Below are positions 7,449 through 17,280 of a DNA stretch of 48,217 nucleotides, in pieces. A model generated the notes under the pieces. The model did not search any database. It saw only the letters and a program-made list of their open reading frames with translations, and had not been told where the DNA came from. The first letter of the stretch is position 1, and each line of letters starts with the position of its first letter. Source of the DNA: Alistipes senegalensis (GTDB lineage: Bacteria > Pseudomonadota > Gammaproteobacteria > Burkholderiales > Burkholderiaceae_D). The position numbers were made by a program, and so were the translations under genes. The stretch lies in assembly GCA_023664945.1 (NCBI GenBank), contig JAMPER010000007.1, positions 1 to 48,217 on the forward strand. The letters run 5' to 3'.

Positions 7449-8507
7449 TTATTGTTTGCGGGAAAGCGCTCTTTTGCGTCTTTCAGCCGCCTTGATCCGG
7501 GAAACAGCTTTGGGCATGACTTCCAGCCGGGAACGGCTGTTGGGGTGGGATGCTGTATAAGAGCCTGTGCTTGAAGCAGGGTAGGCCCGTACCAGCCGTG
7601 CCCAGAAATCTACCGCATAGTCGATGTCATAACCGGCGCGCAATGCCATAGCCAGCCCCAGCGTATCGGAATCCAGGTCAAATTGCCGGGTCATCGGCTT
7701 GATTTTGCCTGCGTTGCCGGGTTTTGGGTTCACATGGATAAGATTATCAATGATTTTCCGGTTGGTTTCTGTTGTTCTCAGGGTTCGTGCATGGTTGAGC
7801 ACATTGTGGGCCATTTCTTTGCCAATGACATAGGCGAGTTCGCTGTCGTTTTGCGTAAACCGCATCATGCCGCGGGTAATCAGGATGCGTTGCCCGTCGG
7901 AATAGGCGTTGACCTGGTCTGTGTGGCCCAGCTCGACCCTGAAGCCGCAGGCACGGGTGAGCGGGACGGTTAAGGCATGTCTGGCACCATTGCGCTCAAT
8001 GGTTATCTGGACGGCGCTGTTTTTTGCAACGATGGGGGAAAGCATTTTGACGGTTTCGCTTTCTGCTGTGGGGCCTTGCGGCACCGGTTTTCCCTCAATG
8101 GTGACAAGGATGTCTCCCCGCTGCAACCCGGCCTGTTCGGCACCGCTGCCGGTAATGACGCTGGCAATCTGGAGGCGTTCACCCAGCCCGAATACCTGGG
8201 ATGCGGTTGAGGTCATCCTGGGGGAATAGGAATATTTGTTTGTGGCGGCAAAACCCAGGAGGTGGCGGACCTGGTTGCGGCAAAGGTCTGCGTTGCCGAT
8301 CTGGAGGGTGCCTGCTACCCGGTCAAGGCGATCCTGCATATCGGCGATATAGCGCAGTTTGTCGTCCTGGGGAAGCTGGTTGTAGTTTTCGGGATGTGTG
8401 ATGAACTGGTCGTTCGCGCAGGCAGCCAGGAAGAGCGCAAGCAGCACTGCAAAGGGTTTCGTTTTCTGTAAAAGACGGGAGGGCATTGAAAAAGGGAAAC
8501 GTGTCAT
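7449..8507 (-). CDS. M48-like PDZ lipoprotein with degenerate zinc site
   Basis: The 352-residue product has a signal peptide with a lipobox (LFLAAC, Cys 30), so it is a predicted lipoprotein. A PDZ-like domain follows (about 105-180, with ERLQIASVITGSGAEQAGLQRGD), then an M48 peptidase domain. The zinc motif expected as HExxH reads KEMAH (230-234), and the third-ligand motif EADxxG reads DSDTLG (279-284). Both changes argue against classical zinc-protease activity. The rest of the fold is kept, including ALRAGYDI and SHPNSRSR. The frame can also open at a TTG at 8513; the ATG at 8507 is preferred. It follows dut closely and is probably co-transcribed with the coaBC-dut group. Either a pseudo-peptidase or one with unusual ligands. 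Confidence 0.82.
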   Translation of the reverse strand: MTRFPFSMPSRLLQKTKPFAVLLALFLAACANDQFITHPENYNQLPQDDKLRYIADMQDRLDRVAGTLQIGNADLCRNQVRHLLGFAATNKYSYSPRMTSTASQVFGLGERLQIASVITGSGAEQAGLQRGDILVTIEGKPVPQGPTAESETVKMLSPIVAKNSAVQITIERNGARHALTVPLTRACGFRVELGHTDQVNAYSDGQRILITRGMMRFTQNDSELAYVIGKEMAHNVLNHARTLRTTETNRKIIDNLIHVNPKPGNAGKIKPMTRQFDLDSDTLGLAMALRAGYDIDYAVDFWARLVRAYPASSTGSYTASHPNSRSRLEVMPKAVSRIKAAERRKRALSRKQ

Positions 8508-8522
8508 ATCCAAATCTGCTGT

Positions 8523-8972
8523 TTATAGGGTTCCGGTGCTGCCAAAGCCGTTTTCTTTACGCCGGCTTTCACCAAATTCTTCCACGATATTGAATCCAAC
8601 CTGAAGTACTGGCACGATAACCAGCTGCGCCAGCCGTTCCATGGGGCGGAGGGTGTAGGCCTGGCTGCCGCGGTTCCAGGCGGAGACCATGATTTGTCCC
8701 TGGTAATCGGAATCAATGAGTCCGACCAGGTTGCCCAGCACCATGCCGTGTTTGTGGCCCAGGCCGCTTCGTGGCAGGATGACGGCGGCATAGCCGGGGT
8801 CGGCAAGGTGAATGGCTATGCCGGTGGGCACCAGACGGGTATCGCCGGGTGAAAATATTATTGGCTCATCAAGGCAGGCCCTGAGGTCAAGCCCTGCGCT
8901 GCCCTGGGTGGCATAGGCCGGCAGGCTGTCTTTTATGCGGGGATCCAGTATTTTGATGTCAATGGTTTTCAT
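8523..8972 (-). CDS. dut: dUTP diphosphatase
   Basis: dUTPase hydrolyses dUTP to dUMP and PPi, keeping uracil out of DNA and feeding thymidylate synthesis. The 149-residue homotrimer-type protein shows the five conserved motifs: GSAGLDLRA (I), [10 protein letters not shown] (II), [11 protein letters not shown] (III), RLAQLVI (IV) and the C-terminal P-loop-like GFGSTG (V). Length is standard. Its ATG overlaps the coaBC stop by 4 nt; coaBC-dut coupling is conserved in many proteobacteria. Confidence 0.98.
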   Translation of the reverse strand: MKTIDIKILDPRIKDSLPAYATQGSAGLDLRACLDEPIIFSPGDTRLVPTGIAIHLADPGYAAVILPRSGLGHKHGMVLGNLVGLIDSDYQGQIMVSAWNRGSQAYTLRPMERLAQLVIVPVLQVGFNIVEEFGESRRKENGFGSTGTL

Positions 8973-10207
8973 GCCGCAGTGTTTCCGATACGTTGGGCAA
9001 TTTCCCTGATGAGCGCACGGGCGAGGGACTGTTTATCTGCCCGCGGCAGGCGGGTGTGGCCTTTTTCATCAAAAAGCACCAGTTCGTTTTCATCTAGGCC
9101 GAAGGTTTCATGCCCAATGTTGCCGACCAGAAGCGGAATGGCTTTGCGCAGCCGTTTGGCTTCGCCGTACTGGATCAGGTTGTCTGATTCGGCGGCAAAG
9201 CCGACGCAATAGGGGGGCGGAGACAGTCGGGCTACCGAGGCCAGGATATCGGGATTTTCTTCGAAGGCCAGTGCCAGACGCTCGTTGGCGTCTTTTTTGA
9301 TTTTGTGGCTGCTGGCGTTGGCTACCCGCCAATCTGCTACGGCGGCAACCGCAATAAAGATATCCTGTGAGGGAGCCTGCGCCATGACGGTTTCGTGCAT
9401 TTGTACGGCTGTCATGACATCGTGGCGGGTGACGCCGTATGGGGCAGAGAGGGCGGTGGGGCCGGATACCATGCTGACTTTGGCACCTGCCTCGCGCGCG
9501 GCGCGGGCAATGGCATACCCCATTTTGCCGGAGGAACGGTTGGTGATGCCGCGAACCGGGTCGATAGGTTCAAAGGTGGGCCCGGCTGTGACCAGTACAC
9601 GCTTGCCTTCCAGCACTTTGGGCTGGAAGGCGGCGATGGTTTCTTCCAGCAGTTCGTGGGGTTCGAGCATCCTGCCCATGCCGGTGTCGCCGCAGGCCTG
9701 AAAGCCGGAGGCAGGGCCCAGTATGCCTATGCCATCTTCTTTTAGCCGGGCTACGTTGCGGCAGGTGGCCGGATTGCGCCACATTTCGACGTTCATGGCC
9801 GGTGCGACCATGAAGGGGATGTGGGGCTGACGTGCCAGGCACAGGGAGGACAGCAGGTCGTCTGCAATGCCGTTGGCCAGTTTTGCCATGAAGTTGGCGG
9901 TACAGGGGGCAATGACAATGGCATCCCATCCGCGCGTGAGGTCTATGTGGGGAATCATGCCTTCCGGCGGCGCGGCCCACTGGCTGGTATGGACAGGGCG
10001 GCCTGTCAGTGACTGCATGGTCAGCGGCGTGATGAAGCGGGCGGCGCTGTCGGTCATGACGACCTGGACTGACGCGCCCTCGCGTACCAGTGCGCGGGCA
10101 AATTCGGCTGATTTGTAGCAGGCGATGCCGCCGGTGAGCCCCAGCACGATTTTTTTGCCGGAGAGCGGCGAGGTGTTGTTTGACGGGGTAAGGGATGATG
10201 ATGTCAT
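8969..10207 (-). CDS. coaBC: Bifunctional PPC decarboxylase/PPC synthetase
   Basis: CoaBC makes 4'-phosphopantetheine from 4'-phosphopantothenate and cysteine in coenzyme A synthesis. The 412-residue protein has an N-terminal flavin-dependent CoaC domain (about 17-190) with [15 protein letters not shown], the PAMNVEMW motif and the substrate-flap cysteine in [13 protein letters not shown]. The C-terminal CoaB domain has [29 protein letters not shown] and the HKIKK lysine motif. It lies between lspA and dut, with 4-nt ATGA overlaps on both sides, so all three are probably translated as a coupled unit. Confidence 0.97.
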   Translation of the reverse strand: MTSSSLTPSNNTSPLSGKKIVLGLTGGIACYKSAEFARALVREGASVQVVMTDSAARFITPLTMQSLTGRPVHTSQWAAPPEGMIPHIDLTRGWDAIVIAPCTANFMAKLANGIADDLLSSLCLARQPHIPFMVAPAMNVEMWRNPATCRNVARLKEDGIGILGPASGFQACGDTGMGRMLEPHELLEETIAAFQPKVLEGKRVLVTAGPTFEPIDPVRGITNRSSGKMGYAIARAAREAGAKVSMVSGPTALSAPYGVTRHDVMTAVQMHETVMAQAPSQDIFIAVAAVADWRVANASSHKIKKDANERLALAFEENPDILASVARLSPPPYCVGFAAESDNLIQYGEAKRLRKAIPLLVGNIGHETFGLDENELVLFDEKGHTRLPRADKQSLARALIREIAQRIGNTAA

Positions 10208-10713
10208 GGATTCCGGTTCCTGTTGACGCGCCTGAATTCATCAAGCACGAATAAGATGGCGCCGATGGTGATGGCGCTGTCGGCAATGTTGAAGGCAGGC
10301 CAGTGCCAGGCACCGATGTGAAAGTCCAGGAAGTCGGTGACTTGCCCGTAAAGTACCCGGTCTATGAGGTTGCCGATGGCGCCGCCCAAAATCAGGGAAA
10401 AAGCGCAGCAGAAAAGCCGTTGCCCGGCATGACGCCGCATGAAATAGAGGATGAATACGACGGCAACGAGGCTGACGGCGGTAAAAAAATAGCGCTGCCA
10501 GCCGGCTGCCGAGGCCAGAAAACTGAAAGCGGCCCCTTTGTTGTAGGCCAAAACCAGGTTGAAAAAGGAACTTAAGCGAATGGCTTGCCCGGTCTTGAGC
10601 AGGCTAGCGATCCAGAGTTTGGTCAACTGGTCTGCCAGGACAACGACAGCGGCAACCGCCAGCCACGGCAGTAGCCGGGGGCTGTTTTTGATGGTGTTGT
10701 TTCCTGATCCCAT
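10204..10713 (-). CDS. lspA: Lipoprotein signal peptidase II
   Basis: LspA cleaves prolipoprotein signal peptides at the lipid-modified cysteine in the inner membrane. The 169-residue protein has four transmembrane segments and both catalytic aspartates in their motifs: [10 protein letters not shown] and [11 protein letters not shown]. The NKGAAFSFL motif is also kept. It lies downstream of ileS, the usual arrangement. It is needed to mature the M48-like lipoprotein encoded two genes downstream. Confidence 0.97.
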   Translation of the reverse strand: MGSGNNTIKNSPRLLPWLAVAAVVVLADQLTKLWIASLLKTGQAIRLSSFFNLVLAYNKGAAFSFLASAAGWQRYFFTAVSLVAVVFILYFMRRHAGQRLFCCAFSLILGGAIGNLIDRVLYGQVTDFLDFHIGAWHWPAFNIADSAITIGAILFVLDEFRRVNRNRNP

Positions 10714-10738
10714 TCCTGTATGTTTTTTTGTGTGGCTG

Positions 10739-10768
10739 AAGCCGGCATGATGCGGCGCTTGCCGGCTT
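10739..10768 (-). repeat. Intercistronic hairpin between ileS and lspA
   Basis: A 9-bp perfect stem (10739-10747 with 10760-10768) enclosing 12 nt in the 54-bp ileS-lspA gap, starting at the ileS stop. No T-tract follows on the minus strand, so full termination is unlikely. A role in mRNA stability or partial read-through is possible. Confidence 0.35.
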
Positions 10769-13683
10769 TAAGCAAATTTCCGGTTTTCTCCCGGCCCATA
10801 GAGGTTGGATACGCAGCGTGCGCACAGGTGCGGATGCGCCGGGTCAGTGCCAACTTCGGGACGGTAATGCCAGCAACGGTCGCATTTTTCATGTGTTGAT
10901 GGCGTTACCGTAATGGATTCTTCTTCGGGCGTACTGACTTCGATCACATGGGCGCCGGATGTGATGAATATGAATTTGAGATCGTCATCCAGGCTTTTCA
11001 GCACGGCCAGTTTTTCGCCACAGGCGCGGATTTCCACTTCGGCTTGCAGGGAGGAACCGATTGCGCCGGACATGCGCACTTCCTCAAGCTTGCGGGTGAC
11101 TTCGGCGCGAATGTTGCGGAGTACGGCAAATTTGGCCAGCAGGGCCTGGCTGTCCGGGATTTCGGGCAGGGTGTAGGCGGTGAGGGTAAAAAGGGTTTCA
11201 TCGCTGGCGGCATATTCTTTGGGGCTGGCAAAAACGGCCCAGGCTTCTTCCATTGTGAAGGAAAGGATGGGGGCCATCAGGCGCAGGATGGCATGGGTAA
11301 TGTGCCACAGTGCTGTCTGGGCGCTGCGCCTTGCCTTTGAGGTTTCTGCCGAGGTGTACAGGCGGTCTTTCAGGATATCCAGGTAGAGGCTGCCGAGTTC
11401 TTCGGAACAGTAGCTCTGGAATTTGGAGACGACCGGGTGGAATTCGAATTCATTGTAATGCGCCATGATTTCCTGTTGCAGCGCCTGCATGGAAGCGATG
11501 GCGTAACGGTCGAGTTCCAGTAATTCGTTAATGGGTACGGCGTCTTTTTTGGGGTCAAAGTCTGATGTGTTTGCCAGCAAGAAGCGCAGGGTATTGCGGA
11601 TGCGCCGGTAGGCTTCGGTGACCCGTTTTAGGATTTCATCGGAAATGGAGAGTTCGCCGGCATAATCGGTGGACGCGACCCACAGGCGCAGGATATCTGC
11701 TCCCAGGGTTTCAAATACTTTTTGCGGCGCGATGGTGTTGCCCAGGGATTTGGACATTTTTTTGCCGTTGCCATCCACCACAAAACCGTGTGTCAACAGC
11801 ATTTTGTAAGGTGCACGGCCGTCCAGCATGGAGGCTGTCAGAAGCGAGGAATGGAACCAGCCGCGATGCTGGTCGGAGCCTTCCAGATAAAGGTCGGCCG
11901 GAAAGGCCAGGGTATCGGCATGGGATCCCCGCATGACGGTGGCATGGGTAACGCCGGAATCGAACCATACGTCCAGGGTATCCCGGTTTTTTTCGTATTG
12001 GCCGGCTTCTTCTCCCAGCAGTTCTTCCGGGGTGATTTTTTGCCAGGCTTCGATGCCTTCCTTTTCGATTCGGAGGGCGATTTTCTCAAGCAGTTCCGGG
12101 GTTCTGGGGTGCAGCTCGCCTGTTTCGCGATGGATGAAAAATGCCATCGGTACGCCCCATTGGCGCTGGCGGGAAAGTGTCCAGTCAGGACGGTTTTCAA
12201 TCATGTTGTGCAGGCGGGCTTTTCCCCATGCCGGATAAAAACGGGTGGTTTCCACGCCGGCCAGGGCGGTTTCGCGCAGGGAAGGGCCTGTTTGTCCGGG
12301 CAGGCGGTCCATGGCGGCAAACCATTGCGAGGTGGCGCGGTAAACGATGGGGGTCTTATGCCGCCAGCAGTGCATGTAGCTGTGGGTCATCATGTCCAGG
12401 CGGAAAAGCGTGCCGGCTTCACGCAGGGCATCGCAAACAGCACGGGAGGCATCCCAGATCATCATGCCGCCAAAAAGGGGAAGAGACGGCGCATAATGGC
12501 CGTCTCCCATGACAGGGTTGAGGATTTCCTCATCTTTCATGCCGTGGGATTTGCAGGAAAAGAAGTCGTCCATGCCATAGGCTGGCGCAGAGTGGACGAT
12601 GCCGGTGCCGGCGTCCAGCGTGACATAGTTTTCCGCATAGACAGGCGAGTGCCGGCGGTAGCCTTCATGCCGGCTGTAGAGCGGGTGCCGGAAACGGATG
12701 TTTTCCAGCCGGCTGCCTTTGGTTTTTGCCAGGGTGTGCCATTGTGACAGCCCGAACTGGTGTTGCAGCCAGGTTTTTCCGGGAGCTTCTGTTGCCGGAA
12801 GGGAGGCGCGTTCGTCTGCCAGGATGAGGAGGCCGTTTTCGGTTTCGATCAGGGCATAGTCAAAATCGGGGTGTACGTTCAGCGCCTGGTTGGCCGGAAT
12901 GGTCCAGGGAGTCGTTGTCCAGATGACAATATGGCCTTTTTCTGTGGGCAGGCGATCCATGCCGAAGGCTGCCGCAATTTTTTCCGGTTCGGCAAAGGCA
13001 AAGCCGACATAGACTTCCGGATCACGTTTGTCCTGGTATTCAACTTCGGCTTCTGCCAGGGCTGATCCGCAGTCAAAGCACCAGTTGACCGGTTTTAACC
13101 CGCGATAGACATAGCCTTTTTCAACGAGTTTTCCCAGCGCGCGCAGTTCGTTGGCTTCGTTGATGTAATTCATGGTCAGGTAGGGGTTGTCCCATTCCCC
13201 CAGGACGCCCAGCCGGATAAAGTCTTTTTTCTGGCGTGCGACCTGTTCTTTTGCATAGGCGCGGGCTTTGGCCTGCACTTCTTCTGTCGGCAGGTGTTTG
13301 CCGTAGGCTTTTTCAATCTGGATTTCAATGGGCATGCCGTGGCAATCCCACCCGGGCACATAGGGGGCGTCAAAACCTGCCAGGCCCCGCGTTTTGATAA
13401 CGATATCCTTAAGGATTTTATTGACGGCATGGCCGGTGTGGATGTCGCCGTTGGCATAGGGTGGGCCGTCATGCAGGATGAATTTGGGACGTCCTTGCGC
13501 TGCTTTGCGGATGCGGGCATAGATGTTCTTTTCCTGCCACTCTTTCACCCACAGCGGCTCGCGGCGGGCCAGATCCCCGCGCATGGGGAAGGGGGTGTCC
13601 GGCATATTGACCGGATATCCCGGTTTTTTCTGGCTGTTTTTGATTTTGTCGCTTTTTTTACCGTCGGATTGTTTGTTGGACAT
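10768..13683 (-). CDS. ileS: Isoleucyl-tRNA synthetase
   Basis: This class Ia synthetase charges tRNA-Ile and edits valine. The 971-residue protein has the nucleotide-binding motif as HTGH (82-85, in [22 protein letters not shown] is usual), the editing-domain segment [18 protein letters not shown], the KMSKS motif exactly (about 640, [12 protein letters not shown]) and the C-terminal zinc finger (CDRCWHYRP and LCARCVSNL). This is the bacterial IleS1 type. About 30 Lys-rich residues precede [13 protein letters not shown], a longer N-terminus than in E. coli. It is flanked by ribF upstream and lspA downstream, as expected. Confidence 0.98.
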   Translation of the reverse strand: MSNKQSDGKKSDKIKNSQKKPGYPVNMPDTPFPMRGDLARREPLWVKEWQEKNIYARIRKAAQGRPKFILHDGPPYANGDIHTGHAVNKILKDIVIKTRGLAGFDAPYVPGWDCHGMPIEIQIEKAYGKHLPTEEVQAKARAYAKEQVARQKKDFIRLGVLGEWDNPYLTMNYINEANELRALGKLVEKGYVYRGLKPVNWCFDCGSALAEAEVEYQDKRDPEVYVGFAFAEPEKIAAAFGMDRLPTEKGHIVIWTTTPWTIPANQALNVHPDFDYALIETENGLLILADERASLPATEAPGKTWLQHQFGLSQWHTLAKTKGSRLENIRFRHPLYSRHEGYRRHSPVYAENYVTLDAGTGIVHSAPAYGMDDFFSCKSHGMKDEEILNPVMGDGHYAPSLPLFGGMMIWDASRAVCDALREAGTLFRLDMMTHSYMHCWRHKTPIVYRATSQWFAAMDRLPGQTGPSLRETALAGVETTRFYPAWGKARLHNMIENRPDWTLSRQRQWGVPMAFFIHRETGELHPRTPELLEKIALRIEKEGIEAWQKITPEELLGEEAGQYEKNRDTLDVWFDSGVTHATVMRGSHADTLAFPADLYLEGSDQHRGWFHSSLLTASMLDGRAPYKMLLTHGFVVDGNGKKMSKSLGNTIAPQKVFETLGADILRLWVASTDYAGELSISDEILKRVTEAYRRIRNTLRFLLANTSDFDPKKDAVPINELLELDRYAIASMQALQQEIMAHYNEFEFHPVVSKFQSYCSEELGSLYLDILKDRLYTSAETSKARRSAQTALWHITHAILRLMAPILSFTMEEAWAVFASPKEYAASDETLFTLTAYTLPEIPDSQALLAKFAVLRNIRAEVTRKLEEVRMSGAIGSSLQAEVEIRACGEKLAVLKSLDDDLKFIFITSGAHVIEVSTPEEESITVTPSTHEKCDRCWHYRPEVGTDPAHPHLCARCVSNLYGPGENRKFA

Positions 13684-13744
13684 GTTGTTACTCAGGTTGT
13701 ATCGCGGATGAACTGTTTATTTTACTACTCCAGACTGCCAGCCC

Positions 13745-14725
13745 TCAATTTTGCTTTTTTTGTGGCCGTTGCGCCATATTGGCCGGATTGCCGAAGAAAT
13801 GGCGGGCGGCCCGGATATCCTGCCTGATGGCTTCTGTGAGGGCAGGCAGTCCTGAAAATTTCCGGTTATCCCGCAATTTTTGGAGGAATTCCACGTGGAT
13901 GAGCGCACCGTAACAGTTTTGCGTGTAATCCAGCAAATGGTTTTCCAGCACAATGCGGGGTGTTTCATCCACGGTGGGACGGGTTCCGATCATGGATACT
14001 GCCGGCAGCGGCCCGGATGCCAAGCCGTAAACCCGGGTAAGGTAAACGCCGGACAGGACGGGATTAAAGCCGCGCATAGGCAAATTGGCCGTTGGAAAAC
14101 CCAGCAGGCGGCCGCGTTTGTCTCCATGGATAACGTGGCCGGAAATCTGGTACGGCTGTCCAAGGAGCTGTTCTGCCAGGGGAAAATCGTTGTGTTTCAA
14201 GGCTTCCCGTATGGCAGACGATGAGATGCGGCGGCCGTGGTCTATGACGGCCGGGATGATTTCGACCTCAAAACCGAATTTTTTTCCGGCGGCGAGCAAG
14301 CTGTCAATGGTTCCTTCGCGCCGGTATCCAAACCGGAAGTTTTCGCCGATGACCAGCCATTTGGCGTTTAGGCCATCAACCAGGATGCGCTGGATGAAGC
14401 TGTCTGCCGGCAGGTTGGCCAGTTGATTGTCAAAACGCAGGAGAGTGGTGCGGCCGATACCGGCATTGGAGAGGGTTTTGAGCTTGCTGCGCAAAGGGGT
14501 CAGCGTTGGGGGGATATCCTCCGGCCGGTTGGCCCGGATGGCAAAGTACTCGCGGGGATGCGGAGTAAATGTCAGGACGGCAGAAGAGATGTCCAGACGT
14601 TTTGCAGCCTGTTTGACGCGATCAAGCAAAACCATGTGTCCCCGGTGTACGCCATCAAAATTGCCGACAGCCAGCGCACAGGGCTGGCTCGGCGCATCGG
14701 ACGGCAGGCCGCGAAAGATATCCAT
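13745..14725 (-). CDS. ribF: Bifunctional riboflavin kinase/FAD synthetase
   Basis: RibF turns riboflavin into FMN and then FAD. The 326-residue protein has the nucleotidyl-transferase motif ALAVGNFDGVHRGH (about 18-31) and RISSSAIREAL in the N-terminal FAD synthetase domain, and the kinase motif GDKRGRLLGFPTANL (about 202-216) with the NCYG and FLQKLRDNRKF segments in the C-terminal domain. A TATAAT lies about 35 nt upstream. ribF leads the ribF-ileS-lspA-coaBC-dut group and is divergent from the solute-binding protein gene. Confidence 0.97.
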   Translation of the reverse strand: MDIFRGLPSDAPSQPCALAVGNFDGVHRGHMVLLDRVKQAAKRLDISSAVLTFTPHPREYFAIRANRPEDIPPTLTPLRSKLKTLSNAGIGRTTLLRFDNQLANLPADSFIQRILVDGLNAKWLVIGENFRFGYRREGTIDSLLAAGKKFGFEVEIIPAVIDHGRRISSSAIREALKHNDFPLAEQLLGQPYQISGHVIHGDKRGRLLGFPTANLPMRGFNPVLSGVYLTRVYGLASGPLPAVSMIGTRPTVDETPRIVLENHLLDYTQNCYGALIHVEFLQKLRDNRKFSGLPALTEAIRQDIRAARHFFGNPANMAQRPQKKQN

Positions 14726-14757
14726 GGGCTGTTGGGGAAGAGGATTTTAAAAGCATA

Positions 14758-14769
14758 GCATTATAATGC
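14758..14769. promoter_or_regulatory. Palindromic -10 element upstream of ribF
   Basis: The perfect 12-bp palindrome GCATTATAATGC contains TATAAT on both strands (minus 14765-14760, plus 14762-14767). On the minus strand it lies at a plausible distance from the ribF ATG (14725). No good -35 is seen in either direction, so activity is uncertain. Confidence 0.4.
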
Positions 14770-14892
14770 CTTAAGCCTGTTTTTACCCGGCTTGGGCTTC
14801 GGTTGTTTTCCGGCCCGGCGCTGTTGTTTCGGATAACGGCGTGCAAGGAAAGGGGAGCGCAGGTTTTTCAACTGAACAGAGGATAAGGCGCC

Positions 14893-16662
14893 GTGATAAA
14901 CAGAATAGGATCCGTTTTGGCCACTGTGCTGTTATCAGCGGCGCTTCAGCCGGTTGTTTTTGCCGCAGCAGATCCGGACAAGGTGATTCATACCGTGTTT
15001 GAGGCGTCTGACGACGGGTTTGATTTGGCGCGTACCCAGAATTATTATTCGGGATGGGTGGCTGATGCGATTTTCGAGACGCTTTTGACTTATGATTATC
15101 TTGCACGGCCTGCCCGGCTGGTGCCAAATACGGCAGAATCCATGCCGGAGATAAGTCCTGACGGCAAGACGCTGACTTTCCGGTTGCGCAGGCATATTTT
15201 CTTTTCTCCCGACCCGGTTTTTGGCGGAAAGCGCCGCGAATTGACAGCCCAGGATTATGCCTATGCCATCAAGCGGCTGGCTGATCCGCAAAACCGTTCG
15301 CCTTCGTCGCATTTTGTTATGGGCAAAATTGTTGGCCTTGACGAGGCGGCAGCCAGGGCGGCAAAGGCAGGCCGCTTTGATTATGATGCGCCGGTAGCCG
15401 GGCTTCAGACGCCGGATCGTTATACGTTGCAGATTCGGCTGACCCGTGCAGACAGCAATTTTTTGTATGTGCTGGCTTACGGGGGGCTGGCGGCCGTGGC
15501 TCGGGAGGTGATTGAGGCGTATGGGCCGGAAAGCCGGGTGCATCCGGTTGGCACGGGCCCTTATATGCTGGAAGAGTATGTGCCGCGCAGCCGGATTGTG
15601 TTGCGGGCGAACCCGGAATACCGGGGTTTTGTCTGGGATTTTGCGCCTTCGGGCGATCCGGAAGATGAGGAAATTGTCCGGGAGATGAGGGGCAAGCTGA
15701 TGCCCCGTATCGGACGGGTGGAGATTGCGATAATTGAGGAGGAGCAGTCCCGCTGGCTGGCTTTCCAGGAAGGCAGGATTGCGTTTGACAAGCTGCCGCA
15801 GCTGGCGGCGCCGCTGGCTTTGGATGGCAGCAGGTTAAAGCCGGAGTATGAAAGGCAGCATTTGAAGCTTTACCGTTTGATAGAGCCGGAGGTGACGTTT
15901 ACGATTTTTAATTTCCGGGATCCGCTTGTCGGGGGCAGCAGCAAGGAGAAGGTGGCTTTAAGAAGGGCGATTGCCATGGCGTATAACGTTGAGGAGGAAA
16001 TTGCCCTTTTGCGAAACGGGCAGGCGGAGCCTGCCGAGATGATTGTGCCTGTCGGGGTGGCGGGACATGATCCCCTGTACCGGAGCAGTATCGGCTATGA
16101 CCCGGAGCTGGCGAACCGGTTGCTGGATTATTTTGGCTACCGGCACCAGGCTGACGGGTATCGTACTTTGCCGGACGGCAGGCCGCTTGTGCTGAAAATC
16201 CGTACGGAAGCCAGTGCCAGTTCCAATGTTGCTTCGGAGATATGGAAGCGCGGGCTGGACAGGATCGGACTGCGGGTTGTCTTTGAGGTAGGCAATTTTG
16301 CGGACAATGTCAGGGATGCCACCCAGTGCCGCCTGATGATGTGGGGCAGCGCGTGGCATGCCGATTATCCTGAAGGGGAGAATTTTCTCCAGCTTTTGTA
16401 TGGCCCGAATGCCGGGCAGGGCAATCATGGTTGTTACCAGTCGGCAGCTTATGACAGGCTTTACCGGGAAGCCATGTCTTTGCCGCCTGGCCCCAAACGC
16501 GAGGCGCTGTATCAAGAGATGAATCGCCGGATGGAAGCGGATACGGCCTGGGTGCTGCATGTTTCCCGTGTCAGGAATTGGCTGGTACGCCCCTGGGTAA
16601 AGGGGTTCAAGAAGCATCCTGTCTTGCAGTCGGACTGGCAGTATCTGGATATTGACTCATAG
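14893..16662 (+). CDS. Family 5 solute-binding protein (peptide ABC type), orphan
   Basis: A 589-residue periplasmic binding protein of the DppA/OppA family (SBP_bac_5), with a signal peptide of about 24 residues (cleavage near VFAAADP). Visible features are the [24 protein letters not shown] segment (cut here for length), the [10 protein letters not shown] motif, [14 protein letters not shown], and the [14 protein letters not shown] region near the C-terminus. No permease or ATPase genes are adjacent, so it must use a transporter encoded elsewhere or act as a sensor. The start is GTG with a good Shine-Dalgarno (AGAGGA, 9 nt spacing). The ligand cannot be predicted from sequence. Confidence 0.9.
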   Translation: MINRIGSVLATVLLSAALQPVVFAAADPDKVIHTVFEASDDGFDLARTQNYYSGWVADAIFETLLTYDYLARPARLVPNTAESMPEISPDGKTLTFRLRRHIFFSPDPVFGGKRRELTAQDYAYAIKRLADPQNRSPSSHFVMGKIVGLDEAAARAAKAGRFDYDAPVAGLQTPDRYTLQIRLTRADSNFLYVLAYGGLAAVAREVIEAYGPESRVHPVGTGPYMLEEYVPRSRIVLRANPEYRGFVWDFAPSGDPEDEEIVREMRGKLMPRIGRVEIAIIEEEQSRWLAFQEGRIAFDKLPQLAAPLALDGSRLKPEYERQHLKLYRLIEPEVTFTIFNFRDPLVGGSSKEKVALRRAIAMAYNVEEEIALLRNGQAEPAEMIVPVGVAGHDPLYRSSIGYDPELANRLLDYFGYRHQADGYRTLPDGRPLVLKIRTEASASSNVASEIWKRGLDRIGLRVVFEVGNFADNVRDATQCRLMMWGSAWHADYPEGENFLQLLYGPNAGQGNHGCYQSAAYDRLYREAMSLPPGPKREALYQEMNRRMEADTAWVLHVSRVRNWLVRPWVKGFKKHPVLQSDWQYLDIDS

Positions 16663-16694
16663 GCGGCGTGGGTTCAGGCGATAAAGGGGGAGAA

Positions 16695-17273
16695 GTGGCG
16701 CAAAATAATGATGATGCGGGCAGGGCGGCGCCTGAAAATGTAGATGGAAAGGCCGCCGTTAAGTTTTCTTTGCTTGGCATTGCCGGATGGTCCGGCAGCG
16801 GAAAAACAACGTTGATTGAGGCGCTTTTGCCCCGGCTGGCGGCACGGGGATGCCGGGTGAATGTGATTAAAAGCAGCCACCATGATGTTGAACTGGAGCC
16901 GCCGGGCAAGGACAGCGCGCGTATCCGTGCGGCTGGCGCGGCAGAGGTGATGCTGTTTTCTCCTTACCGCTATATGCTGGCACGCGAATTGCGCAATGAG
17001 AGAAAACCGGATTTGGCGGAGCTGGTGGCCAGGATGACGCCGGCTGACATGACGCTGGTGGAAGGGTTCAGGACGGCGGCCATGCCGCGGCTTGAGGTTT
17101 TCAGGCCAGGCCTTGGCCGGCCGGCCATGTATCCGGAAGAAGACAGTATTGTTGCCGTTGCGTCAGATTGCCCGCAGCCGCCGGATTTGCCGCGTTTTTT
17201 GGACTGGCTGGATTTGAATGAACCGGAAAGCCTGTGCGATTGGCTGCTTTCCGGCACATCTTCTTTGCGCTAG
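16695..17273 (+). CDS. mobB: Molybdopterin-guanine dinucleotide adapter MobB
   Basis: MobB is a GTP-binding adapter that assists MobA in making the MGD form of molybdenum cofactor, which formate dehydrogenases use. The product has 192 residues. It has Walker [19 protein letters not shown], the [20 protein letters not shown] signature and the LVEGFR motif. Two GTG starts are possible: 16668, next to the preceding stop, and 16695, preceded by a strong purine-rich Shine-Dalgarno (16686-16692). The second is chosen. It is 32 bp after the solute-binding gene and convergent with the formate-linked flavoprotein, with a T-run (17274-17280) in the 7-bp gap. Placement beside the fdh/mod genes fits its role. 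Confidence 0.93.
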   Translation: MAQNNDDAGRAAPENVDGKAAVKFSLLGIAGWSGSGKTTLIEALLPRLAARGCRVNVIKSSHHDVELEPPGKDSARIRAAGAAEVMLFSPYRYMLARELRNERKPDLAELVARMTPADMTLVEGFRTAAMPRLEVFRPGLGRPAMYPEEDSIVAVASDCPQPPDLPRFLDWLDLNEPESLCDWLLSGTSSLR

Positions 17274-17280
17274 TTTTTTT

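Noticed and set aside
11722-12747. 341-codon open frame antisense to ileS
   Set aside because: No protein-like family pattern and entirely inside ileS.
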